Under the pieces are notes generated by a model, which did not search any database, was not told the origin of the DNA, and saw only the letters and a list, made by a program, of their open reading frames with translations. This document shows, piece by piece, positions 54,260-63,200 of a DNA stretch of 64,000 nt. The DNA is from Amycolatopsis sp. A133. Lineage in GTDB: Bacteria; Actinomycetota; Actinomycetes; Mycobacteriales; Pseudonocardiaceae. Location: positions 186,001 to 250,000 of the forward strand of contig NZ_JAVHJU010000007.1 in NCBI RefSeq assembly GCF_031082405.1. The letters are read 5' to 3'. The translations under genes and the position numbers were made by a program. Position 1 is the first letter of the stretch, and each line of letters opens with the position of its first letter.

Positions 54260-56539
54260 ATGACGACCGCCGACGAACTTCTCGGCAGGCTCGCGGGCCT
54301 GGACAAGGACGCGCTGGCGAAGGTGCTGGCCCACCGGCCGGACGTGCTGGAGGAGCCGTGGCCGCGGCGGCTCGACGTCGTGGCCGCGCGGCTGGCGGCG
54401 CCCGAGTCCGTCGATCTGGCGCTGCTCCAGCTGCCGATGCCGCTGATGCAGGTCATGCGCGCGGTGCAGCTGTGTTACGCGCTGGGGCGGCGGCCGGCGC
54501 CCGTCGGGGAACTCGCCCGGCTGCTCGGCACGGACGCCGGCACCATCGAGTCCTCGGTGGACGAACTGGCCGAGCGGGCCCTGCTGTGGAGCGACGAGGA
54601 CGGTGTCAAGCTGCCGGAATTGCTGCACCGCAACAGCTTCCAGCCCGAAGGCCTCGGCCACCCGGTGGCGAACCTGCTCGGGGAGCTCGGCACGGCCCGG
54701 CTCGCGAAGCTGTCGCGGGCCCTCGGCCTGCCGGACACCGGACGGAAGCCGGAACTCCTGCTCGGGCTCGTGCACTTCTTCCGCGACGGCGAGCGCGTCC
54801 GCGAACTCTTCGCCACCGCGCCCGAAGAGACGCAGAAGCTTTTGCGGGACATGGCCGACGACGTCCCCGAAGCCCAGGGCCTGGCCCCGGCGGGCTGGGC
54901 GTTCGACCACGGCTTCCTGTTCGGCACCTACTACGGCACCGTGGCCATGCCGATCGAGGTGTCGCTCGCGCTGCGCGGGCCGGACCACCAGCTGCCGTTC
55001 ACACCCGTGGAACCGGAGTACGGCGTCACCCACATCGGGGCCGAGGCGGCCGAAGCGGCGTCGTCGGCCGCGGCACTGCGGCTGCTCGACCGCGTGTCGG
55101 CGATCCTCGACCTGGCCGCCACGGAGCCGTTGCCGCTGCTCAAGGACGGCACCATCGGGGCCCGGCTGGTCAAGAAGCTCGCCAAGGACACCGGGGGCAC
55201 ACCGGCGGAAATCGAGCTGGCCATCGACCTTGCCGCCCAGGCCGGGCTGCTGCTGGCCGACGAGCCACCGCCGCCGCGCCGAGGCCAGAAAGCACCCTCG
55301 CCCACGCTTGTGCTGAACCCGGAGGTCGCCCGGCCCGAGCCGGCGTTGCTGTACCGCCTGCTGCTGACGACCTGGTGGGATCCGGCGCCGATGGAGTTCG
55401 AGGTCGACGTCGAGGCCCTGGCGCGGCGGCTGGTCGTGCGGCTGCTGGCCCGGCTGGACCCCGGCGACGCGATCGCCGACGTCGACGCGCTGACCCGGCT
55501 CGCCGAGTGGCACGCGCCGATGCTGCCGACCGACGACTTCGCCGGCCACCTCCGGGACGCGCTCGCCGGGGCCGAGCTGCTCGGCGTCGTCGCGCACGGC
55601 GCGGTGAGCGCGGCCGGGCGTGCGCTGCTCGCCCCGGACCGGCTCGTCGACGTCACCGGCGAACTGGTTTCCCGTGCGCGGACGACGGCGTTGTTCGGGA
55701 CCGACCTGACCGCGATCGTGCCCGGGTCGCCCGACGCCCGGCTCGCCGCGCTGCTGGACCGCGTCGCCGACCGCGAAGCCCAGGGCACCGCGACCAGCTG
55801 GCGGTTCTCCCCGGCGTCCGTGCGGCGGGCGTTCGACCAGGGCGCGACGACCGCCGAGCTGCTCGACGACCTGCGCGCCATCGCCGCGGGCGACCTGCCG
55901 CAGCCGCTGGTGTACCTGGTGAACGACGTCGCGCGGCGGCACGGCGAGGCGCAGGTGATCGACGTCGCGAGCGTCGTCGTCGGGGAGCCCGCCGTGCTGG
56001 CCGAACTCGCCGCGCACCGCAAACTGGCCAAACTCGGCCTGCGCGCGGTGGCACCGACCGTGCTGACGTCCACTGTGGACGCCACGGGCACGCTGGAGGC
56101 GTTGCGCGGAGCCGGGTACGCGCCGACCCGCCACGCCGCGGACGGCAGCATCGTGCTGCCCGCCCGCGACCAGGCCGAGCCGGCGGTGGCCGTCCTCGAC
56201 CCCGAACCCGGCGGCCTGCCCGCGGATCCGGCCGGCCACGCCGAGCGGCTGCTGGCCGCCCCGGTGCGCGGCCCGGCCCTGCTGCGCGGCCAGCTCGCGC
56301 GGGCGATGAGCGACCGCTACGCGGGCCGGCTCACGCCGAAGCAGCAACAGCTCTGCTGGCAGCTCGAAGCCGGGCTCCCGGTGGACATCGCCTACCGCGG
56401 CGAGCGTCTGGTGATCGCGTACCCCGAACTCGACGGCGACGTCCTCGACGTCTGGTCGCTCGACGAGCGCACCTACCGGCGGCTCGAGCTGTCGGGGATC
56501 GACCTGGCTCAGGCTTCCACGGCGGTCAGCTTCGCGTAG
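54260..56539 (+). CDS. helicase-associated protein (XPB/Ssl2 N-terminal-like, Helicase_C_3)
   Basis: The 759-residue protein is of the actinobacterial family that carries winged-helix repeats and an XPB/Ssl2-like N-terminal domain but no helicase motor: LLQLPMPLMQVMRAVQLCYALG near the start, FDQGATTAELLDDLRAIAAGDLPQPLVYLVNDVARRHG and VVVGEPAVLAELAAHRKL (XPB_DRD-like region) near 530-590. In many relatives the XPB helicase gene is adjacent; here it is not in the window. ATG at 54260 lies 14 bases after the Excalibur gene. The 3' end overlaps the convergent sortase gene by 31 bases. Confidence 0.88.
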   Translation: MTTADELLGRLAGLDKDALAKVLAHRPDVLEEPWPRRLDVVAARLAAPESVDLALLQLPMPLMQVMRAVQLCYALGRRPAPVGELARLLGTDAGTIESSVDELAERALLWSDEDGVKLPELLHRNSFQPEGLGHPVANLLGELGTARLAKLSRALGLPDTGRKPELLLGLVHFFRDGERVRELFATAPEETQKLLRDMADDVPEAQGLAPAGWAFDHGFLFGTYYGTVAMPIEVSLALRGPDHQLPFTPVEPEYGVTHIGAEAAEAASSAAALRLLDRVSAILDLAATEPLPLLKDGTIGARLVKKLAKDTGGTPAEIELAIDLAAQAGLLLADEPPPPRRGQKAPSPTLVLNPEVARPEPALLYRLLLTTWWDPAPMEFEVDVEALARRLVVRLLARLDPGDAIADVDALTRLAEWHAPMLPTDDFAGHLRDALAGAELLGVVAHGAVSAAGRALLAPDRLVDVTGELVSRARTTALFGTDLTAIVPGSPDARLAALLDRVADREAQGTATSWRFSPASVRRAFDQGATTAELLDDLRAIAAGDLPQPLVYLVNDVARRHGEAQVIDVASVVVGEPAVLAELAAHRKLAKLGLRAVAPTVLTSTVDATGTLEALRGAGYAPTRHAADGSIVLPARDQAEPAVAVLDPEPGGLPADPAGHAERLLAAPVRGPALLRGQLARAMSDRYAGRLTPKQQQLCWQLEAGLPVDIAYRGERLVIAYPELDGDVLDVWSLDERTYRRLELSGIDLAQASTAVSFA
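56068..56080. repeat. GTCCAC-T-GTGGAC palindrome
   Basis: Second of four exact copies. It lies in the helicase-associated gene and reads Ser-Thr-Val-Asp in frame. Confidence 0.6.
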
Positions 56540-57159
56540 GCCACGACGTTGTCGAGGTAGTTGCCGCTCGCCCGGTCGAACGCCCCGCCGCAGGTGATGA
56601 GCCGCAGTTCGGGCGCCGGCGTGTCGCCGTAGACCTGATCGGTCGGGAACGCGGCCTTCGGATAGCGGTCGACGCGGTACACGGTGAAGACGGCGACCCG
56701 GCCGTCCGCGCGGCCGACCCTGGCCTGCTCGCCGGGACGCAGTTCCTTCAGCCGGGAGAAGGCGCCGGGCACGTGCCTGTAGTCGACGTGCGCGGCCAGC
56801 ACCGCCGGCCCGGGCTCCCCCGGCGACGGCGCGCCGGTGAACCAGCCGACCGTCGTGGCGTCGCCGGGGACCTCTAGTGCGCCGTCGGGCCCCAGGCCGA
56901 GGTCCGTGATCGCGTCGGCCCGCACACCGATCGCCGGGATGGTCAGTGACGCCGGTTTCGCCGCGGGGAGGCCGTCGGCGGTCGCTGCCGTGGGGTGCGC
57001 GACGCTCGCGGTGCCCGCCGGGTTCGTGGCGGCCGGGCTCGGCGGGGCGAGCTCCTGCGGCGCCCGCGGCGAAAGGACGAGGACGAGGGCCACGGCCAGG
57101 ACGACGCCGAGCGCAGCGGCGACCGCCGTGACCGCGGGCCACAGGCGCGGGTGCCTCAA
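56509..57159 (-). CDS. class F sortase
   Basis: The 216-residue protein has an N-terminal membrane anchor (about 8-30), a Pro-rich linker and a sortase beta-barrel. The catalytic set is present: His124 in VLAAHVDY, Cys190 in LRLITCGG and Arg196 in FDRASGNY. The sequence type and small size fit class F, the actinobacterial sortases whose sorting signal is poorly defined. The GTG start at 57159 overlaps the stop of the gene for a likely surface substrate, strongly implying a dedicated sortase-substrate pair. Confidence 0.92.
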   Translation of the reverse strand: MRHPRLWPAVTAVAAALGVVLAVALVLVLSPRAPQELAPPSPAATNPAGTASVAHPTAATADGLPAAKPASLTIPAIGVRADAITDLGLGPDGALEVPGDATTVGWFTGAPSPGEPGPAVLAAHVDYRHVPGAFSRLKELRPGEQARVGRADGRVAVFTVYRVDRYPKAAFPTDQVYGDTPAPELRLITCGGAFDRASGNYLDNVVAYAKLTAVEA

Positions 57160-57629
57160 CTCGGGCGCCGGCGCAGGTAGAGCACCATGCCGCCGGACAC
57201 CGTGGCGGCGAGCAACGTGCCGCTGAGCACGAGGAAACCGGGGGCGTCGCCCTCCGGGTCACCGCCGCCGGTGGCGACGCCGCCGACCGGCTTGACCTTC
57301 ACCTGGCTGCCGGTGGCGGCCTTCTTGCCGGGTGTCTTCGGCGCGGTCTGCGTGGGCTTTTTCGCCGTCGACGCGGTGGTGCTCGGCTGTTTCGGACGGT
57401 GCGGCAAGGATTCGCAGGCGATGCCGTTCTTGTCGCGGTCGAGGCCGTTGGGATCACCCGGCGTTGCGTCGAGCACCGCCTGGGCGTCTTCCTGGTACTG
57501 GAAATCCGGGCAGTTCTTGTCGCCGGCGAGGGGCGTCGCGAGCTGCGCGGAAGCGAAGGGAACGGGGCCGAGAAGAGCGAACCCGGCGACGGCAGCGGCC
57601 GTCGTCAAGACACGGCGAAACAGGGACAA
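57156..57629 (-). CDS. exported Excalibur-domain protein, likely sortase substrate
   Basis: The 157-residue protein has a signal peptide (about 1-28, cut near ASAQ), an Excalibur domain with NCPDFQYQEDAQAVLDA and DRDKNGIACE (about 38-73), a Thr/Lys/Pro wall-spanning linker, the segment KPVGGVATGGG (113-123), a hydrophobic helix (131-151) and a basic RRR tail. This is the layout of a sortase-anchored protein, but no LPXTG is present; KPVGGVATGGG is the candidate signal. TTG start at 57629 behind GGAAGG. It overlaps the sortase gene by four bases. Confidence 0.83.
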   Translation of the reverse strand: MSLFRRVLTTAAAVAGFALLGPVPFASAQLATPLAGDKNCPDFQYQEDAQAVLDATPGDPNGLDRDKNGIACESLPHRPKQPSTTASTAKKPTQTAPKTPGKKAATGSQVKVKPVGGVATGGGDPEGDAPGFLVLSGTLLAATVSGGMVLYLRRRPS

Positions 57630-57638
57630 CGGAATTCC

Positions 57639-57720
57639 TTCCGAACGGAATCTGAGGCGATTGCGTGGTAACTATCGCCGTCTCGGCGACGCTGTTACGG
57701 ATCATTCCGAAATTCCGGAA
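57639..57720. promoter_or_regulatory. two TTCCG/CGGAA palindromes upstream of the sortase operon
   Basis: TTCCGAACGGAA (57639-57650) and TTCCG-6-CGGAA (57705-57720) lie in the 285-base gap between the sortase operon and the response-regulator gene. Matching half-sites suggest one regulator binding both. Confidence 0.4.
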
Positions 57721-57914
57721 ATGCCAGCGTCCCACGAAGAGCGTCATGTTCCGTGATTCTTTCGCATTTCCGCTCCGACCTGCGGATTCGCGGGCCAGGA
57801 ATGCGTACCGGCCGGAATGTTACGGGTCGCGCGGTCACACCTTTGAGGTAATTCACGTGTGACGGTGCCGACCGGCCGCCACCGCGGGGTCCGCGCACCC
57901 CGTAACCTCGGGGT

Positions 57915-58541
57915 ATGCCGATCCAGGTACTGCTCGTCGACGACCACGAACTGGTCCGCCGCGGGCTCCGCGACCTCCTCGGCGACGAGCCCGACATCGA
58001 GGTCGTCGCCGAGGCGAGCAGCGTCGAAGAGGCCTTGGCGGTGGCGATGCACGTCGAGCCGGAGGTCGCGGTGGTCGACGTCCGCCTCGGCGACGGCGAC
58101 GGCATCACCCTCTGCCGCGAGCTGCGCTCGAAGCCGAACCCGCCGGCCTGCCTGATGCTCACCGCGTTCGACGACGAAGAGGCGATGGTCGGCGCGATCA
58201 TGGCCGGTGCCGCGGGTTACCTGCTGAAGCAGGTGCGGGGGCAGGACGTGGTGAACGCGGTCCGCGAGGTGGCGGCCGGCCGGTCGCTGCTGGACCCGGT
58301 GAGTACCGCGCGGGTGCTGGACAAGATGCGCCACCCGCCGACGGACGAGCTGGCGGCGCTCACCGAGCGCGAACGCGACGTGCTCGAGCTGATCGGCCAG
58401 GGCCTGTCGAACCGCGAGATCGCCGAGCGGCTGTTCCTCGCCGAGAAGACGGTCAAGAACTACGTCACGTCGGTGCTGGCGAAGCTCGGCATGCAGCGCC
58501 GGACGCAGGCGGCCGCTTGGATCGCGCGGCGCGAGAAGTAA
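57915..58541 (+). CDS. NarL/LuxR-type response regulator
   Basis: The 208-residue protein has a receiver domain (VLLVDDHELVRRGL, phospho-acceptor Asp55 in VAVVDVRL, and LLKQVRGQ) and a LuxR-type helix-turn-helix (LTERERDVLELIGQGLSNREIAERLFLAEKTVKNYVTSVLAKLGM, about 146-190). It resembles DevR/DosR-like regulators of redox or hypoxia responses. It converges on a GAF histidine kinase gene across 196 bases; that kinase, encoded with cytochrome bd genes, is the likely partner. ATG at 57915. Confidence 0.93.
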   Translation: MPIQVLLVDDHELVRRGLRDLLGDEPDIEVVAEASSVEEALAVAMHVEPEVAVVDVRLGDGDGITLCRELRSKPNPPACLMLTAFDDEEAMVGAIMAGAAGYLLKQVRGQDVVNAVREVAAGRSLLDPVSTARVLDKMRHPPTDELAALTERERDVLELIGQGLSNREIAERLFLAEKTVKNYVTSVLAKLGMQRRTQAAAWIARREK

Positions 58542-58642
58542 CCGCTCTCCGCAATCCGCCGTTCGCTGCGACCTTTCCGGTTCTCGTCACGGTCCGCCAT
58601 GTCGATCAGGGCTTTTCACGTGCGAGATTCACTCGATCGTGA

Positions 58643-58660
58643 GTCGAATATATGTTCGAC
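58643..58660. repeat. GTCGAA/TTCGAC inverted repeat between convergent two-component genes
   Basis: GTCGAATATATGTTCGAC has 6-base arms around an AT-only centre apart from one G. It lies in the 196-base gap between the convergent regulator and kinase genes; no gene is supported there. Confidence 0.4.
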
Positions 58661-58737
58661 GGGCCGGTAAGATCATGACGAGGGCCAGGAAGGGAGGCTG
58701 GATGACCCGAGAAGGATAGGTCGCGGGCAAGGACGGA

Positions 58738-60282
58738 TCAATCGAGTGGAAGGTCGAACGCGACGAGCGTGCCGAGACTGGGTGACGAGTTCAGGAAGAA
58801 CTTCCCGCCCGCGGCGTCCGCGCGTTCGGCGAGATGACGCAGGCCACGGGTGGCGACGCCTTGGGGAACGCCGGAACCGTTGTCCCGGACGCGGAGTTTG
58901 ACGCCGTCGGAGTCCCTGGTCAGCGTCACGCGGGTTTCGCTGGCGCCGGAGTGCCGGACCACATTGGACAGTGCTTCGCGCAGGGCGGCCCGGATGTGGT
59001 CGGCGCGTTCCGCGGGGACGTCGGCGAATTCGCCGGACAGCTCCAGGGTCGGCGGGTAGCCGAGCAGCTCGCCGGCGATGCGGACCTCGCCGCGCGCCGA
59101 CTCGGCGAGGTCGGTGGGCGTGCCGGTGTCGTGGCGAGGCTCCGGTGACCGCAGCGCGCGCACGGTGCCGCGGATTTCCTCGATGGTCTGGTCGAGCTGG
59201 TCGATCGCGTCGGACAGCCGGACCCCGTCGGCTTGGGCGAACCGCTTGCGCATGTTGCGCCGGACGCGGTCCAGTTGCATGCCGGCGCCGTAGAGCCGCT
59301 GGACGATGACGTCGTGGAGCTCCCGGGCGATGCGTTCCCGCTCTTCGTACAGCGCCACCCGGTGCCGCGCATTGGCCCCTTCGGCGAGGGCCAGAACCAC
59401 GCCGGCCTGCGCCGCGAAGGCGACGAGCATCTCGACGGTCCCCGCGGAGAACGGCGCACGCCCCTGCTTCCGGTAGACGGTCAGCGACCCGAGAACCCGC
59501 CCACCGGACCCGAACGGCGCGGCCGCGAAGGGCCCGTAGCCGTGGAGCTCGGCGGGCACGTAGGGCGCGGTGCGCGGATCGACGGTGAAGTCCGCACTGG
59601 CCACGGGCTCCCCACCCCGGGCGACCTGCCCGGCCGCGGAGTCGGCGGGGAGGGCCAGGCCACGCAGGGACTCCCCGGCGGCGACGCCGGCGGGCGCCCC
59701 CGGCTCCGGGGCGGCGACACCGGCGAGCGCCCCCGCCTCCGGGGCGGTGGACGGCTGGGCAGAGCGGCTGAGGGGCACATCGCCCGCCGAGGCGCCGGGC
59801 GGCCGCGAGCCGCCGAGCGCGGCCGGCGGCTCGCCGGGACGCGCATCGCCCGCCGGCGCCGCTTCGCCATCCGCCGCCGGGTGGGCTGTTGCGTAATGCG
59901 CCGCCTCGGTCGGCGGGCCGCCGGGGCGCGCACCGCGCGCGGCCACCGACTGACCGGCGTCCATGCCGGACTCCGAGCCACCGGGGCCCGCAGACGCCGC
60001 TTCGCCCGCCGCCGGGTGGGCCGTTGCGTAATGCGCCGCCTCGACCACTACCCGGCCGTCCTCGGTGCTCACCATCGCGAGGCCCAGGTCGGCGTCGGCC
60101 AGTTCCGCCGCTCGGGCGACGACCGTGTCCAGCACCGCTCCCGGGTCGTCGCCGGACAGGGCGGTGCTCGTGATCTCGGTGGCGGCGGACAGTGCCCGCG
60201 CGGCAAGCGTCGGATCCATGAGTTCCGTCATTATCGCGCGGCGCGAGGGCGACGCGGCAAGGACACCGCGGGAATCGATCAC
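58738..60282 (-). CDS. GAF-domain sensor histidine kinase (DevS/NarX-like) with low-complexity insertion
   Basis: The 514-residue cytoplasmic kinase has a GAF domain split by an Ala/Gly/Pro-rich insertion of about 130 residues (roughly 84-215), then GAF end (FAAAPFGSGGRVLGSLTVYRK), a HisKA_3 domain with His323 in ERIARELHDVIVQRLYGAGMQL, and a HATPase (EALSNVVRHSG, VRDNGSGVP). No transmembrane segment. The insertion includes a 45-codon direct duplication. I chose GTG at 60282, which overlaps the cydDC stop (GTGA); ATG at 60231 is an alternative. Co-translation with cydDC suggests it senses redox or gas state for cytochrome bd control. Confidence 0.88.
   Translation of the reverse strand: MIDSRGVLAASPSRRAIMTELMDPTLAARALSAATEITSTALSGDDPGAVLDTVVARAAELADADLGLAMVSTEDGRVVVEAAHYATAHPAAGEAASAGPGGSESGMDAGQSVAARGARPGGPPTEAAHYATAHPAADGEAAPAGDARPGEPPAALGGSRPPGASAGDVPLSRSAQPSTAPEAGALAGVAAPEPGAPAGVAAGESLRGLALPADSAAGQVARGGEPVASADFTVDPRTAPYVPAELHGYGPFAAAPFGSGGRVLGSLTVYRKQGRAPFSAGTVEMLVAFAAQAGVVLALAEGANARHRVALYEERERIARELHDVIVQRLYGAGMQLDRVRRNMRKRFAQADGVRLSDAIDQLDQTIEEIRGTVRALRSPEPRHDTGTPTDLAESARGEVRIAGELLGYPPTLELSGEFADVPAERADHIRAALREALSNVVRHSGASETRVTLTRDSDGVKLRVRDNGSGVPQGVATRGLRHLAERADAAGGKFFLNSSPSLGTLVAFDLPLD
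59888..60043. repeat. direct duplication inside the kinase GAF domain
   Basis: A 21-base sequence at 59888-59908 recurs exactly at 60023-60043, 135 bases apart, within a longer similar region. It encodes EAAHYATAHPAA twice, 45 residues apart. Confidence 0.8.
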
Positions 60283-63200
60283 GGCACCGGCACCCGGGTG
60301 ACGACGCGGCCGTCGCGGACCTCGAGGACCACGTCCGCGCCCGCCGCCTCCTCGGCGCGGTGGGTCACGTGCACCACCGTGCGGCCCGCCAGCGCCTCCC
60401 GCAGGTGCGCGCGCACCGCCTGGGCCGTCGGCTCGTCGAGGTGCGCGGTGGGCTCGTCCAGCAGCACCAGACCCGCCGACGGCGCCCCGAGCAGCGCCCG
60501 CGCCAGCGCCACCCGCTGCGCCTGGCCGCCGGACAGGCCGCTGCCGGCGCTGCCGAGCACCGTCTCCGGCGAGATGCCGGTCAGCGCCGCGCCGTGCAAC
60601 GCCGAGCGCAGCTCCTCCTCGGTCGCCGTCGGGCGGGCCAGCCGGAGGTTCTCCGCGACCGTCGTCGCCGCGAGCATCGGCTCCTGCGGTGCCCACGCCA
60701 CCTCCGCCGGGACCGCCACCACCCCGGTCCGGGGCGCGAGGAACCCCAGCAGCGCGGCGACGAGCGTCGACTTGCCCACTCCGCTCGGGCCGACCACCGC
60801 GGCGTACGTGCCCGGCGTGAGGTCGACGTCGACGTCGTGCAGCACCACCGGTCCGCCCGGCCAGCCGAGGTCCGCTCCCCGCAGGGAGACGCCCTCCTCG
60901 CGTCGAGCAAGTGCAGGCGCTTCCGGCACGTCGGCGAGACGGCGACGGGCGCGCTGCAGCGTGTCCCAGTGCTGCGCCACCGGCGGGAGCAGCGCCAGGA
61001 CCTCCGCCAGGGCCAGCGGGACCAGGGCCGGCAGCGGCGCCAAGACCGGGTCGAGCCGTCCGTTCGCAACCGCCGCCGCGGCGAACGCTGTGCTGACGAC
61101 CGCGGCCGCGCCGCAGACCAGCGTGACCAGCGCTTCGGCCGCGCCCACCCCGAACGCCTGCCGACGCGCCTGCGTCACCAAGCGCGTGTCGGCGTCCGCG
61201 AGGGCGTCGCGGTGGTCGCCGGCCTTGCCGAACGCGAGCAGCTCGGCCGCCGCTTCGAACACCACCAAGACTCGCGTGGCCACCTCACGACGGCCGTCCG
61301 CCAGTGCCGACGTCGCCCGGCGTTCGACGCGCAGGGCGACCCACGGCGCGCCCAGCCCGAGCGCCACCGCCGCGGCCAGCGTCAGACCGGCCGCGGGCAG
61401 CACCCACGTCTGCACGGCGATCGCCCCGGCCGCGACCAGCGCCACCACCAGCGGCGGCGACACCACCCGCGGCAGCAGGTCGCGCACGGTGTCGACGTCG
61501 CCGACCAGCCGGCGTTGCCCCTCGCCCGCACGCAGGTTCCGCGCGGGACCGAGCCGGACCAGGGAATTCCACAGCCGCACCCGGACGCGGCCGGCGATGC
61601 GGAACGCGGCGTCGTGCGTGACCAGCCGCTCCACGTACCGGAGGCCCGCGCGGCCGAGGCCGAACGCGCGGACGCCGACGACCGCGACCGTCAGGGTCAG
61701 GATCGGCGGCTGCTGGGACGCCTTGGCGATGAGCCAGCCCGACGTCGCCGTCAGCGCCACCCCCGCCAGGAGCGCAAGAGCTCCCAGCGCGGCGCCGCCG
61801 AAGAGCCGTCCGTCGAGGAGCGCACGCCACCCCAGCGGCGCGGCCGAAGAGTCCACTGTGGACGTCTCGGCGGCCGCGACGGCCGCTGACGACATGCCGA
61901 CCGCCGCGGTGCGCTCGTGGGCCGCGATGACGGCGGCGGCGCCGCTGTCGACCGCGCGCTGCACCGCGTCGAGCACCAGCCACGCGCTGGCCTCGTCGAG
62001 GTGGGCCGTCGGCTCGTCGAGCAGGAGCAGCCAGGCGCCGTGGCGCACCCGTTCCAGTGCCCGGGCGACGGCGACGCGCTGACGCTGGCCCGATGACAGC
62101 TGCGACACCGGCCGATCGGCCAATCCGGCCAGCCCGAGTTCGGCGAGCACCGCGCCGGAGGAGCCGACCTCCTCGCGGACCGTGCCGCCGGCGAACACCG
62201 GCGACTGCGGCACCCAAGCGACCTGCTCGCGCCAGCGCGCGAGGTCGGCGTCGGCGAGGTTCGTCGAGCCGACCGTGACGGCGCCGTCGTGCGCCGGGAC
62301 AAAACCGAGCAGCGCCGAGAGCGTCGTCGACTTGCCGCCGCCGCTCGGGGCGCGGAGCCAGACCGTCTCACCGGGCCGGACCGTGAACGATTCACCGTCC
62401 GGCGCGAAGCCGCCGCGTCGCGCCACCCGCAGCGACGACACCCGCAGCTCGCCCGGCGCCGGGATCGCGGTCCCCGCGGGGCGCACCGGCAGCGCCAGCA
62501 GGTCGGCGACGCGCCGGACCGCTTCGACGCCGTCCTCGCTGGCGTGGAACGCGGCGCCGACCGCGCGCAGCGGCTGGTAGCACTCCGGCGCGAGGATCAG
62601 CACGCCGAGCCCGATGGCCAGCGGCAGGTTGCCGCCCGCCAGCCGCACGCCGATCACCACCGCGACGAGCGCCACCGACAGCGTCGCGACCAGTTCGAGC
62701 ACGAACGCCGAGGAGAAGGCGACCTTCAACGTCTTGAGCGTCGCGCGGCGGTGGCGTTCCGACAGCCGCCGGACGGTCTCGGCCTGCGCGCTCGCGCGGC
62801 GGAACGCGGTCAGCACCGGCAGCACGCGCACGAGCTCCAGGAGCCGATCGGACATCCGGTGCGTCGCGTCGGTGGAACCCGCGACGCGGTCGGCGGTGTA
62901 CTTGCCGACGAGGATGGCGAACATCGGCAGCAGCGGCACGGTCAGCGCGACGATCACGCCGGACGGCCAGTCGGCGAACAGGATCGCCGCACCCGCGCCG
63001 AGCGGCACGACGGCCGCCGTCACCAGGGCCGGGAGGTACTCGCGGAAGTAGGCGTCCAGCGCGTCGAGGCCGCGGGTGGTGAGCGCGGTCAGCTCGCCGT
63101 GGCCGCGCTGGGCGATCCACTCGGGACCCAGGCGCAGCGCGTGGTCGACGGCTTTGGCGCGCAACTCGCGCTGCGCGGTCGCGGCGGCGCGGGCGGAGAC

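Noticed and set aside
58676..58720. A 14-residue open frame with a GGGAGG sequence inside it, between the response regulator and kinase
   Set aside because: Too short, no family or helix, and the G-rich sequence lies inside the frame rather than before it.
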